From: Rhizobium sophoriradicis
GTDB lineage: Bacteria > Pseudomonadota > Alphaproteobacteria > Rhizobiales > Rhizobiaceae
DNA: 64,000 nucleotides
Assembly: GCF_003939025.1 (NCBI RefSeq)
Contig: NZ_RQIH01000003.1
Span: 186,001-250,000, forward strand
Direction of reading: 5' to 3'
Shown: piece by piece, positions 1-8,164 of the stretch
How positions within the stretch are numbered: the stretch's first letter is position 1
How the letters are laid out: every line of letters starts with the position of its first letter
The notes under the pieces: generated by a model
What the model was told of the DNA's origin: nothing
Databases searched by the model: none
What the model saw: the letters and a program-made list of their open reading frames with translations, nothing else
Made by a program: the position numbers and the translations under genes

Positions 1-1117
1 GCGTCGCCAGGATGCCCAACAGATAGATCTCGATGAACGGCGCCACAAAGGCGAGCAGGATCACAATCACGAGACCGGCCAGATGCGACAGCGGCATTCG
101 CCCGCTGGTCGCGCCCTTGAACCAGAGATTGCCGATCAGGAACAGGCCGGAACCGCCGAGCACCGCTGCGGCGATGCCGAGATCGCCCGTCTCATGCGGA
201 TGCGAGAACATGAACTCGACCGCGACCGCATGGACAATGATCCCGGCCAGGATCGGGATATGCCCATAGGTGAAGGCTTGCCGCGCCAAGGCTCCCGGCG
301 TCGCCTCATGCTCGATACGGTGGGCGGCGCGCCCGTGGCCGAAGCGGAAATAGAGCCACCACATGGCGACCGTGCCGATGAAGCCGGTGACGAAGACGAT
401 GCTGGTCAGCCCCGAAACCGGCAGCTCCGAAAAGGTGCGGCCGGAAACGAGGATCGCCTCGCCGAGGCAGATGATAACGAAGAGCGCGCAGCGCTCGGCC
501 ATATGCGCGCCGGACACATCCCAGTCGCTCGGCCTCGACCGGCCGAGCCGAGGCACGGCAAAACCCGCGGCCGGCCCGATATATTCGATCGCAAGCGCGA
601 TCACCCAGGCGATCAGCCGAGCTTCATGCTCCAGCAATCCACCGGCAATCCAGAAGACGGCGGCTGCCACGAGCCAGGCGGTAATGCGGATGAAATTCAG
701 CGTGTTGGCGCGGTCGACGCGCGTCATCGCATAAGTCGTAAAAAGCGAACGCCCGACCTGCATCGCTACATAGGCTCCGGCAAAAAGCAGCCCCTTGTCG
801 CCGAAAGCTTCGGGAATGGAGGCTGACAGCACCAGCCCTAGCATCATCAGCACCACTAGCATGCCGCGCACCGGCATCTTGTCGGGATCGAGCCAGTTCG
901 TCACCCAGGCGGTGAAGATCCACACCCACCAGACGGCAAAGGTCATCAGCGCCGCTTCGGCGGCACCGAGCGGCGTATAATGGGCGGCGAGCGCATGCGA
1001 AAGCTGCGAGATCGAAAAGACGAAGACCAGATCGAAGAACAGCTCGAGGAAGGTCACCTTGCTGCCGGCCGCACTCCCCTTAGCGCGCAGCCAGTTCTTT
1101 CCGTTCGCTTTCGCCAT
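1..1117 (-). CDS. LtrA-like (low temperature requirement A) membrane protein, 3' end outside window
   Basis: Translating the minus strand from the ATG at 1117 gives an open frame to the left edge, about 372 codons. It starts MAKANGKNWLRAKG and soon reaches the LtrA-type segment VTFLELFFDLVFVFSISQL, followed by many hydrophobic segments. Family members are polytopic inner-membrane proteins of about 380-400 residues with no firmly established activity, so only the extreme C-terminus should be missing. A GGGGGA ribosome site lies just before the ATG. The small DUF971 gene 1141-1515 is upstream on the same strand, 23 bases away, so the two may be co-transcribed. The family assignment comes from the N-terminal motif and hydrophobicity. 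Confidence 0.82.
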   Translation of the reverse strand, partial: MAKANGKNWLRAKGSAAGSKVTFLELFFDLVFVFSISQLSHALAAHYTPLGAAEAALMTFAVWWVWIFTAWVTNWLDPDKMPVRGMLVVLMMLGLVLSASIPEAFGDKGLLFAGAYVAMQVGRSLFTTYAMTRVDRANTLNFIRITAWLVAAAVFWIAGGLLEHEARLIAWVIALAIEYIGPAAGFAVPRLGRSRPSDWDVSGAHMAERCALFVIICLGEAILVSGRTFSELPVSGLTSIVFVTGFIGTVAMWWLYFRFGHGRAAHRIEHEATPGALARQAFTYGHIPILAGIIVHAVAVEFMFSHPHETGDLGIAAAVLGGSGLFLIGNLWFKGATSGRMPLSHLAGLVIVILLAFVAPFIEIYLLGILAT

Positions 1118-1140
1118 GTATCCCCCAATACCCATTGATT

Positions 1141-1515
1141 TCAGCGCGGCTTTTCCGCCGTGTCGCGGTTCATGCCCTTTTCCCTGAGCTCTTCCTCATA
1201 GACCGAAAACAGCTCCGCACCCCGTTCGCCGAGTTCGCGCAGATAGGTCCAGGTATAGATGCCGGTATCGTGCATGTCGTCGAAGCCGATCCTGACGGCA
1301 TAATTGCCGGTCGGCGTCATCGAGATGATTGCCACGTTGCGTTTCCCCGGCACCGTCACCTTCTGGCCTGGCCCGTGGCCCTGCACCTCGGCCGATGGCG
1401 ACAACACGCGCAAAAGCTCGGCCGACAGGTCGAAGCTGCGGCCGTCGTCGAAGGTTATTGCCAGCCGCTGCCGGTCTTTCGAAACACGAAGCTCGCTGGG
1501 CCAGGTATCGCTCAT
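1141..1515 (-). CDS. DUF971 (GBBH-like) domain protein
   Basis: The 124-residue product, starting MSDTWPSEL, is the size of single-domain DUF971 proteins. These share the fold of the N-terminal domain of gamma-butyrobetaine hydroxylase and have been linked to Fe-S protein maturation. Recognisable parts are the LAITFDDGRSFDLSAELLR strand-turn-strand and the central G-N-Y-A-V-R-I-G-F-D-D-x-H-D-T-G-I-Y-T-W stretch. The ATG at 1515 is preferred because AGAGGG lies 8 bases upstream; a GTG three codons earlier is possible. It lies 23 bases upstream of the LtrA-like gene on the same strand and is divergent from moaA. An Fe-S link to neighbouring MoaA is only an inference. Confidence 0.85.
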   Translation of the reverse strand: MSDTWPSELRVSKDRQRLAITFDDGRSFDLSAELLRVLSPSAEVQGHGPGQKVTVPGKRNVAIISMTPTGNYAVRIGFDDMHDTGIYTWTYLRELGERGAELFSVYEEELREKGMNRDTAEKPR

Positions 1516-1696
1516 CTCTATCACCCTCTTTCCCCTGGAGAAGTAGGCGTTCGCCTTTTTCGTGGCAAGCGCAAATTAGCGTGTGCGAAATCCGTTTCCC
1601 TTGACGGCGCAATCACATATGCACAAATAGAAAGATATCGCTTGAAAACAGGCAGGCACACGGTCTGGCTCGTCAGATCCGGTTGCGGAGGAATAA

Positions 1697-2743
1697 GTGA
1701 ATACGAGAATAGGAACGATAGGCGCCGCATCGCCGCTGGCTGCGGGCGCACACCCAATGATCGACCCTTTCGGCCGGGCAGTCACCTATCTCCGCGTCTC
1801 CGTCACTGACCGCTGCGATTTCCGCTGCACCTATTGCATGGCCGAGAACATGACCTTCCTGCCGAAGAAGGATCTGCTGACGCTCGAGGAACTCGATCGG
1901 CTCTGTTCCGCCTTCATCGCCAAGGGCGTGCGTAAGATTCGGCTGACCGGCGGCGAGCCTTTGGTGCGCAAGAACATCATGTATCTCGTGCGCCGGCTCG
2001 GCGAAAAGATCGGCTCCGGCCTCGATGAGCTGACGCTGACCACCAACGGCTCGCAGCTGTCGCGCCATGCCGAGGAGCTCTATGAATTCGGCGTGCGCCG
2101 CATCAATGTCTCGCTCGATACGCTCGACCCCGACAAATTCCGCAAGATCACCCGCTGGGGTGATTTTGCCAAGGTCATGGAGGGCATCGATGCGGCTCAG
2201 AAGGCCGGCATACAGATCAAGCTCAACGCCGTGGCGCTCAAGGAATTCAACGACGCCGAGATACCCGATCTCCTGCGCTTCGCCCATGGCCGCGGTATGG
2301 ATCTGACGGTCATCGAAACCATGCCGATGGGCGAGATCGACGAGGACCGCACCGACCAGTACCTGCCGCTCTCCGAGCTCCGCGCCGATCTCGAAGGTCA
2401 GTTCACGCTCACCGATATCGACTACCAGACCGGCGGCCCGGCGCGTTACGTCAGGGTCACAGAGACCGGAGGCCGCCTCGGCTTCATCACGCCGATGACT
2501 CATAATTTCTGCGAGAGCTGCAACCGTGTGCGCCTCACCTGCACCGGCACGCTCTATATGTGCCTCGGCCAAAACGACGCCGCCGATCTGCGCGCCGCAC
2601 TGCGCGCCACCGAAGACGACGCCCTCCTCCACACCGCCATCGACGAGGCCATCACCCGCAAACCGAAAGGCCACGATTTTATCATCGACCGCACGCATAA
2701 CCGCCCGGCGGTGGCGCGGCACATGAGTGTCACTGGTGGGTGA
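1697..2743 (+). CDS. moaA: GTP 3',8-cyclase MoaA (molybdenum cofactor biosynthesis)
   Basis: This radical-SAM enzyme carries out the first step of molybdopterin synthesis, converting GTP to 3',8-cyclo-GTP in the cytoplasm. The 348-residue product is full length. The N-terminal radical-SAM motif is C40-x3-C44-x2-C47 (CDFRCTYC). GGEPLVRK follows. The C-terminal second cluster motif is [13 protein letters not shown] plus a further Cys. The protein ends in the Gly-Gly tail typical of MoaA. The start is a GTG after GGAGGAATAA. mobA and mobB, for later Moco steps, lie 16.5 kb away on the same strand, so the pathway genes are not in one operon here. Confidence 0.97.
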   Translation: MNTRIGTIGAASPLAAGAHPMIDPFGRAVTYLRVSVTDRCDFRCTYCMAENMTFLPKKDLLTLEELDRLCSAFIAKGVRKIRLTGGEPLVRKNIMYLVRRLGEKIGSGLDELTLTTNGSQLSRHAEELYEFGVRRINVSLDTLDPDKFRKITRWGDFAKVMEGIDAAQKAGIQIKLNAVALKEFNDAEIPDLLRFAHGRGMDLTVIETMPMGEIDEDRTDQYLPLSELRADLEGQFTLTDIDYQTGGPARYVRVTETGGRLGFITPMTHNFCESCNRVRLTCTGTLYMCLGQNDAADLRAALRATEDDALLHTAIDEAITRKPKGHDFIIDRTHNRPAVARHMSVTGG

Positions 2744-3038
2744 GACGCGATCCCGCAAAGCGGGAGCGATCGATCCAGTGAATCGATCGCAGCGTCGAAC
2801 GCCCTGAGCCCAGGCGAAGGGCCGGGCAACGGTGCGACTTGCCCTCTTCTCCCCAGCGGGGAGAAGATGCCCGTCAGGGCAGATGAGGGGGTGAGCGACG
2901 ACAGGAGCGATGCGCTGAGCCCAAGCGAAGAGCAATAAATGGCCTGCCGCGTGCCCCCTCATCCGACCCTTCGGGCCACAAACCAGGGTCGAGCCACGTG
3001 TCTGAAATTGCCGCAGCATCGGCGCCAATCTATCCCCA
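2744..3038. repeat. RIME-like rhizobial intergenic repeat region
   Basis: This gene-free stretch between moaA and a convergent methyltransferase gene is made of short palindromes. GCGATCGAT at 2766-2774 pairs with its complement at 2782-2790. CTTCTCCCC/GGGGAGAAG forms a hairpin at 2846-2866, followed by TGCCC/GGGCA at 2868-2881. A CCCCTCATCCGACC block follows near 2957. The CTTCTCCCC hairpin plus TGAGGGG flank is typical of Rhizobium-specific intergenic mosaic elements, and a related copy lies at 63450-63590. The hairpins could end transcription from both sides, but no clean U-tract is present. Confidence 0.7.
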
Positions 3039-3824
3039 TCACCCGGGCTTACGCGCACAAATCGCAAACCGCTCCTGCACCATGCGCTCCAACCCACGCA
3101 AAAACGGCATCTTGCGCGCCTGTGCCCAGTGAATATCCCCGAGCTTGCGGTCGACGACGATGTCCACAAAGCCGGCCTTGCGCAGAAGATCGACGACCGC
3201 TTCGGCCGGCATCTCGTGCGAAAAATGCACGCGCGAGCGGATCTTCTGGTGCCGCGCCATCATCTCAGGCGACATATGGCTCGCCGCAGGCTTGCCTGAT
3301 ATCTTCGTCCAGAGCTTCTGCAGGCCCTTGACCCAGGTTTCCCGACCCATATTGCCGTCGAGGATCAGCACCTTGCCGCCCGGCTTCAACACCGCGAACC
3401 ATTCCTTGAAAGCCGAAGCCGGATCGACCAGCGTCCAGACGAGATGCCGGTTGGTGATGACATCGTAGCTGTCGCGCGGCTCCATGGTGTTTTCGGCGTC
3501 GCCGGAAACGAAACGAATATCGGTGCCGCGCTTCTTCGCCTTGGCGCGCGCCTGCGCCAGCATCGCGTCCGACCAGTCGAGCCCGGTGACCTTGAAACCG
3601 ACATCGTTCATCAGATGCGAGATGACGGCGGTGCCGCAGGCAAGATCGAGCGCCGCGCGGCCCTGCCCCTCGCCGAGATGCTTTCGGATCAGCCGCTGCC
3701 AGCCCTTCCGCTCGCCTTCCGAAAAGATTTCATGGCCGACGCTCTGGTCGAAGGTCGCCGCCCTCTCCGACCAGAAATCGCGAATTTCGTCGCGGATCGA
3801 GTAATTTGTATTCATCGAATTCAT
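3039..3824 (-). CDS. class I SAM-dependent methyltransferase
   Basis: The 261-residue product has the Rossmann methyltransferase core: motif I ALDLACGTAVISHL, then VTGLDWSDAML, the post-II segment VSGDAENTM, and LKPGGKVLILDGN. The N-terminus (FWSERAATFD) matches small-molecule methyltransferases of the Methyltransf_11/UbiE-like group. The substrate cannot be read from sequence. It is divergent from the FecBCD-type importer (115-base gap) and may share its control region, which has a TGA-N9-TCA palindrome. A metallophore or metal-chelate modification role is therefore possible but is inference. The second Met, three codons in, is an alternative start. Confidence 0.85.
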   Translation of the reverse strand: MNSMNTNYSIRDEIRDFWSERAATFDQSVGHEIFSEGERKGWQRLIRKHLGEGQGRAALDLACGTAVISHLMNDVGFKVTGLDWSDAMLAQARAKAKKRGTDIRFVSGDAENTMEPRDSYDVITNRHLVWTLVDPASAFKEWFAVLKPGGKVLILDGNMGRETWVKGLQKLWTKISGKPAASHMSPEMMARHQKIRSRVHFSHEMPAEAVVDLLRKAGFVDIVVDRKLGDIHWAQARKMPFLRGLERMVQERFAICARKPG

Positions 3825-3876
3825 CTCAAGTGCCTCGGCATCGGATTAGTTTGGAAAAGCTCTAAAACATATAACT

Positions 3877-3891
3877 TGATTCATAAAGTCA
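3877..3891. promoter_or_regulatory. candidate iron-responsive operator (TGA-N9-TCA)
   Basis: The sequence TGATTCATAAAGTCA fits the TGA-N9-TCA pattern reported for RirA-type iron-responsive operators in rhizobia. It lies in an AT-rich gap between the divergent methyltransferase and the substrate-binding gene of the metal-chelate importer, where it could control both. The consensus is short and can occur by chance. Position and neighbouring gene function are the main support. Confidence 0.45.
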
Positions 3892-3939
3892 TATTTCTTA
3901 TGCCTGCGGACATTATTCAGACCTCGGGGGAATTTCCAG

Positions 3940-5076
3940 ATGAATTTCGTGAAAATGCTCGCAGTTTCCGCAGCTGCGATTGCCGGCTTGATGCCGCTTT
4001 CGGCCTGGGCGCAGTCCTTCACCATCAAGGATGTGGCAGGCCGTGAAGTGACCTTCGACAAGCCGGTCGAGCGTGTGATCCTTGGGGAAGGCCGCATGCT
4101 CTACGCCGTCGCGCCGATCGAGAAGGAAGATCCCTTCGCCAAGATCGTCGGCTGGCGTAACGACCTCTGGACCACAGACAAGGATGGCTTCAACGCCTAT
4201 GTCGAGAAGTTTCCCAAGGGCAAGGATCTGCCCTTCCTCGGCAACCTGACCGACGGCACGCTGCAGACCGAAACGGTCGTCAAGCTTCATCCCGACGTGC
4301 TGCTGCTGCCGATCGGCAACAAGACGGCCGCCGACGAGGTGAAGCTCGAAGAGATGCTCGCCGGCATCGGCGTGAAGATCGTCTATATCGATTTCCGCGA
4401 GCACATTCTCGCCAACACCGAGCCGAGCCTGAAGATCCTCGGCAAGCTCTTCGGCCACGAGGACCGCGCCGAAGCCGTCGCCGCCTACTGGAAAGAGCAG
4501 ATGGCGAGTGTCACCGACAAGCTGAAGGCCGCCAACCCGCCGAAGCCGAAGGTCTTCATGTACCGCGCAGCGGGGTTGGTGGAGTGCTGCGGCACCTTCG
4601 GGCCTGATAATTTCGGGCTGATGGTCGATTGGGCCGGCGGCCACAATCTCGGCTCCGACTTCCTTCCCGGCTATACCGGCTCCATCAATGCCGAACAGGT
4701 GGTAGCCTCCAATCCCGAGGTCATCGTCGTCACCGGCTCCAACTGGAGCCAGTCCAAGAATGCCAAGGATTATGTGAATGTCGGCCCAAGCGCTGCGTCT
4801 ACCCTCGGCGACAGCCGCAAGGTGCTGAACACGCTGATGGAAAACCCGGCCTTCACCGGCTCCAAGGCAGTCGCCGGCGGCAATGTCCATGCGATCTGGC
4901 ACCAGTTCTATACCAGCCCCTACCAGTTCGTCGCCGTCCAGCAGCTCGCCAAATGGTTCCATCCGAACCTCTTCGCCGATCTCGACCCGGACGCCACCTT
5001 CAAGGAGTTCCACGAGAAATTCCTACCGGTCGCTTATCAGCCGGGTTACTGGGTCGACGCCAAGGCGGGCCAGTAG
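3940..5076 (+). CDS. periplasmic metal-chelate (FecB/FepB-type) ABC substrate-binding protein
   Basis: The 378-residue product begins with a Sec signal peptide (MNFVKMLAVSAAAIAG, cleavage near AWAQS). It continues as a cluster-A-III helical-backbone binding protein (Peripla_BP_2, PF01497): IKDVAGREVTF, PVERVILGEGR, then VVKLHPDVLLLP. These proteins deliver ferric siderophores, haem, cobalamin or, in MolA-type members, molybdate to FecCD-like permeases. The permease and ATPase follow directly, giving a complete importer. The TGA-N9-TCA site upstream favours iron. The proximity of moaA leaves molybdate/tungstate (MolBCA type) as a weaker alternative. Confidence 0.9.
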   Translation: MNFVKMLAVSAAAIAGLMPLSAWAQSFTIKDVAGREVTFDKPVERVILGEGRMLYAVAPIEKEDPFAKIVGWRNDLWTTDKDGFNAYVEKFPKGKDLPFLGNLTDGTLQTETVVKLHPDVLLLPIGNKTAADEVKLEEMLAGIGVKIVYIDFREHILANTEPSLKILGKLFGHEDRAEAVAAYWKEQMASVTDKLKAANPPKPKVFMYRAAGLVECCGTFGPDNFGLMVDWAGGHNLGSDFLPGYTGSINAEQVVASNPEVIVVTGSNWSQSKNAKDYVNVGPSAASTLGDSRKVLNTLMENPAFTGSKAVAGGNVHAIWHQFYTSPYQFVAVQQLAKWFHPNLFADLDPDATFKEFHEKFLPVAYQPGYWVDAKAGQ

Positions 5077-5082
5077 TCCAAA

Positions 5083-6153
5083 ATGGCCGAGGTCGCCGCC
5101 ATATCGATCGAAGCTGAAGCCGGGAGGGAGCGCTACCGCGCCCTCACCCGGCGCAAGCTTTTGATCCTAGCCGCCATGACGGCAGCACTCTGCCTGTCCT
5201 TCGCCGTCGATCTCGCCTGGGGGCCGGCCCGCTACAGCCTCGGCGAGGTCATCACCGCCCTCTTCGATCCCTCCTCCGTTTCCGATCAGGTGCGGGCCGT
5301 CGTCTGGAACATCCGCATGCCGGTCGCCGTCATGGCGATCGTCGTCGGCGCGTCACTCTCCGTTGCCGGCGCCCAGATGCAGACGATCCTCGCCAATCCG
5401 CTCGCCAGCCCCTTCACGCTCGGCATCTCGGCCGCAGCAAGCTTCGGTGCGGCGCTCGCAATCGTCACCAGCGTTCCGCTGCTGCCGGTCGCTGCCGGCC
5501 TGCTCGTGCCGGTCAATGCCTTCGTCATGGCGCTGATCGCCACGCTCTTCATCCATTTCGTCTCGCAGGCCCGCGGCGTATCGGTGCAGACGGTCGTCCT
5601 CCTCGGCATCGCGCTGGTCTTCACCTTCAACGCGCTTCTCGCCTTCCTGCAATATCTCGCCTCCGAACAGGCGCTGTCGGCCGTCGTCTTCTGGACGATG
5701 GGCAGCCTCACCAAGGCGACATGGCCGAAGATCTGGGTGACACTTGCCGTCCTGCTGATCGCCCTGCCGCTCTTCGCCCGCAATGCCTGGGCGCTAACCG
5801 CGATCCGCCTCGGAGAGGACAAGGCCGCAAGCTTTGGCGTCAATGTCCGTCGCATTCGGCTGGAAACCATGCTTGTCGTCTCGTTGCTTGCCGCCGTGCC
5901 CGTCAGCTTCGTCGGCACCATCGGTTTCGTCGGCCTCGTTGGTCCCCATATCGCACGCATGATCCTTGGCGAGGATCAGCGCTTCTTCCTGCCGGGCTCG
6001 ATCCTCTCCGGCGCGCTGCTGCTGTCGCTCACCTCGATCGTCTCGAAATCGATCATCCCCGGCGTCGTCTTCCCGATCGGCATCATCACCGCACTGGTCG
6101 GCGTGCCCTTCTTCTTCTCGCTCATCCTCTCGAACAGGAGCCGGTCATGGTAG
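5083..6153 (+). CDS. FecCD-family ABC transporter permease
   Basis: The 356-residue polytopic protein has the FecCD (PF01032) layout: an N-terminal membrane segment, VWNIRMPVAVMAIVVGASLSV, GAQMQTILANPLASPFTLG, and the cytoplasmic coupling region GFVGLVGPHIARM near the C-terminus. It forms the membrane channel for the metal-chelate importer. It starts 6 bases after the binding-protein gene and overlaps the ATPase gene by 7 bases, so the three are one operon with probable translational coupling. Confidence 0.93.
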   Translation: MAEVAAISIEAEAGRERYRALTRRKLLILAAMTAALCLSFAVDLAWGPARYSLGEVITALFDPSSVSDQVRAVVWNIRMPVAVMAIVVGASLSVAGAQMQTILANPLASPFTLGISAAASFGAALAIVTSVPLLPVAAGLLVPVNAFVMALIATLFIHFVSQARGVSVQTVVLLGIALVFTFNALLAFLQYLASEQALSAVVFWTMGSLTKATWPKIWVTLAVLLIALPLFARNAWALTAIRLGEDKAASFGVNVRRIRLETMLVVSLLAAVPVSFVGTIGFVGLVGPHIARMILGEDQRFFLPGSILSGALLLSLTSIVSKSIIPGVVFPIGIITALVGVPFFFSLILSNRSRSW

Positions 6154-6899
6154 CGCTTCAGTTACAGTCGGTCGGCGCCTATCACGGCCGCAAGCTCTTC
6201 GTCGAAGATGTCACGACGCCGGTGATGAAATCGGGCGAGATCGTCGCGGTCATCGGCCCGAACGCTGCCGGCAAGTCGACGCTTTTCAAGCGCATCACCG
6301 GCCTACTCAAGGGCCCGGGCGATGTCGTCGTCGAAGGCTCGAAGGCGAAAAACGCTATCAGCTACATGCCGCAGGATACCTCAGCCAATGCGGTGCTGAC
6401 CGTCTACGAATCCATCCTGCTCGCCCGCAAACAAGGACAGTCTTGGGCCGTCGGCGACAGCGACCTGCGCTTCATCGACGAGATCATGAAGGCGCTCAAT
6501 ATATCAGCCATCGCCTTCCGCGATCTCGGGGCGCTGTCCGGTGGCCAGCGCCAGCTCGTCTCGATCGCGCAGGCGCTCGTCCGCGAACCCGAGATCATGC
6601 TGATGGACGAACCCACAAGCGCGCTCGATCTTCACCGCCAGATCGAGGTCCTCGATTTCATGCGCTGCCGCGCCCGCGCCAAAGGCATGCTCGTCCTCAT
6701 CGCCATCCACGACCTCAACCAGGCGCTCCGCTTCGCCGACAAAGTCCTCGTCATCGCCAACGGCCGCATGCGCGCCTGCGGCGCCCCAAGGGACGTCGTC
6801 ACCGCTGAGATGCTGCGGGAGATCTACAGGGTCGAAGCTAGGGTGGAGAAATGCTCGCTGGACCACGACCATGTCATCGTCGACGGGACGGCGCATTGA
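6147..6899 (+). CDS. FecE/FepC-type ABC transporter ATP-binding protein
   Basis: The 250-residue ATPase has Walker A GPNAAGKST, Q-loop YMPQDT, signature LSGGQRQL, Walker B IMLMDEPTSALD and the H-loop AIHDLN. It energises the FecCD permease next to it. The ATG at 6147 lies inside the end of the permease gene (7-base overlap) with CAGGAG just upstream. The Walker A Ala-Ala variant is common in this subfamily. The gene ends the operon; downstream are only intergenic repeats. Confidence 0.94.
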   Translation: MVALQLQSVGAYHGRKLFVEDVTTPVMKSGEIVAVIGPNAAGKSTLFKRITGLLKGPGDVVVEGSKAKNAISYMPQDTSANAVLTVYESILLARKQGQSWAVGDSDLRFIDEIMKALNISAIAFRDLGALSGGQRQLVSIAQALVREPEIMLMDEPTSALDLHRQIEVLDFMRCRARAKGMLVLIAIHDLNQALRFADKVLVIANGRMRACGAPRDVVTAEMLREIYRVEARVEKCSLDHDHVIVDGTAH

Positions 6900-6949
6900 G
6901 GCTGGCAGGGCCAACGCGAAAGACAGCGCATCCTGAAGCCCACATGCAT

Positions 6950-7033
6950 GAGAGCCTCAGCCTGAAGTGCCAACACCCGAGAACGCGTCAGCCTAAGATG
7001 CCAACGCCCAAGAGAGCCTCATCCTGAGGCGCG
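6950..7033. repeat. degenerate tandem repeat, about 31-bp unit
   Basis: Units starting near 6950, 6980 and 7011 share the pattern AGAGCCTCAGCCTGAAGTGC-CAACACCC with drift (second unit GTCAGCCTAAGATGCCAACGCCC). The third unit runs into the palindromic element at 7016-7066. The units look like decayed copies of one end of the CCTCATCCTGAGG element, so slippage or repeated insertion is likely. There is no coding capacity. Confidence 0.5.
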
Positions 7034-7066
7034 TAGCCCGTAGGGCGAAGCCTCGAAGGACCAGGC
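7016..7066. repeat. CCTCATCCTGAGG palindromic element, copy 1
   Basis: The element starts GCCTCATCCTGAGGCG and ends CTCGAAGGACCAGGC, so its ends are near-complementary and it can fold into a long hairpin. Three related copies are in the window, at 7125-7162, 17044-17093 and 17151-17203. Such elements are common between genes in Rhizobium. Confidence 0.7.
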
Positions 7067-7124
7067 GGGCGCTCCCACCCAGGCGCAACCATCTTGAGTA
7101 AGCACATAGGCACGCTGCGGCAGC

Positions 7125-7162
7125 ATCCTTCGAGCCTGCGGATCACACCTCAGGATGAGGAC
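7125..7162. repeat. CCTCATCCTGAGG palindromic element, copy 2 (inverted)
   Basis: ATCCTTCGAG at the left end and CCTCAGGATGAGGAC at the right end make this an inverted relative of the copy at 7016-7066. The two copies sit between the convergent ends of the metal importer operon and the SorC regulator gene. Confidence 0.65.
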
Positions 7163-7184
7163 CCGTGGAGGATGCCGCTGCCCT

Positions 7185-8135
7185 TCAATCAATCAATCGC
7201 TGCGCGGTAAACTTGTCCGTAACCAGCATGTCGATGACCCCGACGCGGAGCGCACCTGCAATTGCGTCGGTCTTTTTGGCACCGCCGGCAAGGGCAATGA
7301 CCCGGTCCACTCGCTCAAGATCCTCAAGTGGAAGCCCGATGACCCGATCATCCAGGGGCGTCTTGACCGGCTTGCCGTTCTTATCGAAGAAGCGAAGCGA
7401 GATATCGCCGACGGCACCCGCTTCCGCGAGATCAGAGAGTTCGCGCGAGGAAAAGATATTCCCTGATCGAGCGAGAAGTTCGGATGGTTCGACCGCTCCG
7501 ATGCCGACGATCGCAAGCGTTATGCTGCCGAACAGGTCCATCGTCTCGCGGACGAACGGGTCGGCCTGCATCAGAAGTTTTGCTTCTCTTGATGTCGTCA
7601 CGCCCTGCACCGGCAGCAATTTCGGCTCGGCGCCGGTCAGCCGTGCAAGCCGCGTCGTCAGCTGCGTCGCATGCGTCTGCACGGAAGGGTCACCCATGCC
7701 TCCAAGGGTCTGGACGACATACTTCGCCTGAGCGCTCTTCTGCGGATGAATGTTCTCGACCATCTTGAAGATGGTCTGGCTCCAACTCGAAACGCCGATG
7801 ATCTCGCCGGGCGCAAGTGTCACCTCCAGGAGATGCGCCGCCGCCTCCCCGATACGAGCCATGATGGCTCCGTCCCGATCTTCCGTGCACTCCACGACGA
7901 TTGCCTCCGGCAGATCGTATTTCTCGCGAAGCGCGCCCTCCAGCTCGCTATAGGTGCCGACGGGAGGGATCACGCTGGTTCGGACGATATCTTCAGCCTC
8001 GGCACGTTTGAGCATGCGCGATACCGTCGCCTGCGACAGGCGAAGGTGCTCTGCGATCTCCGCCTGTCGCCGCCCCTCGATGTGGTACATCTGGGCGACC
8101 CGTGAAATGAGGCGGAGTTCGTTGAGGCGAGTCAT
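7185..8135 (-). CDS. SorC/DeoR-family sugar-responsive transcriptional regulator
   Basis: The 316-residue product has an N-terminal helix-turn-helix (EIAEHLRLSQATVSRMLKRA, about residues 25-45) and a C-terminal sugar-phosphate-binding domain (VVECTEDRDG, GEIIGVSSWSQT, TLGGMGDPS, VIALAGGAKKTDAI), the SorC family plan. Members bind a phosphorylated sugar and control a nearby catabolic operon. The ATG at 8135 is preferred; a GTG one codon earlier also exists. It is the last gene of the minus-strand set after the transketolase and kinase genes. The palindrome GTGAAT-N4-ATTCAC lies 13 bases before its start, with further candidate sites in the divergent promoter at 11455-11666. Confidence 0.92.
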   Translation of the reverse strand: MTRLNELRLISRVAQMYHIEGRRQAEIAEHLRLSQATVSRMLKRAEAEDIVRTSVIPPVGTYSELEGALREKYDLPEAIVVECTEDRDGAIMARIGEAAAHLLEVTLAPGEIIGVSSWSQTIFKMVENIHPQKSAQAKYVVQTLGGMGDPSVQTHATQLTTRLARLTGAEPKLLPVQGVTTSREAKLLMQADPFVRETMDLFGSITLAIVGIGAVEPSELLARSGNIFSSRELSDLAEAGAVGDISLRFFDKNGKPVKTPLDDRVIGLPLEDLERVDRVIALAGGAKKTDAIAGALRVGVIDMLVTDKFTAQRLID

Positions 8136-8148
8136 CACTGATCCCGGA

Positions 8149-8164
8149 GTGAATTTTTATTCAC
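8149..8164. promoter_or_regulatory. candidate SorC operator, perfect 6-4-6 palindrome
   Basis: GTGAATTTTTATTCAC is a perfect inverted repeat with a 4-base spacer. It overlaps the stop codon of the kinase gene and lies just upstream of the SorC regulator start, so it could give autoregulation. A GAAT-N4-ATTC core recurs at 11609-11620. Confidence 0.55.

Noticed and set aside
1673..3169. Open frame of about 500 codons on the minus strand over moaA and its downstream repeat
   Set aside because: It is antisense to a clear moaA, has no family motif, and is a by-product of high GC third positions.
3913..5013. Long minus-strand frame over the metal-chelate binding protein gene
   Set aside because: Glu/Gly/Leu-rich composition typical of antisense frames; the plus-strand gene has a signal peptide and operon context.
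6147..6899. Longer start for the metal importer ATPase inside the permease gene
   Set aside because: Upstream in-frame codons translate as an Arg-rich shadow of the permease. The ATG at 6147 with CAGGAG gives the normal family length.
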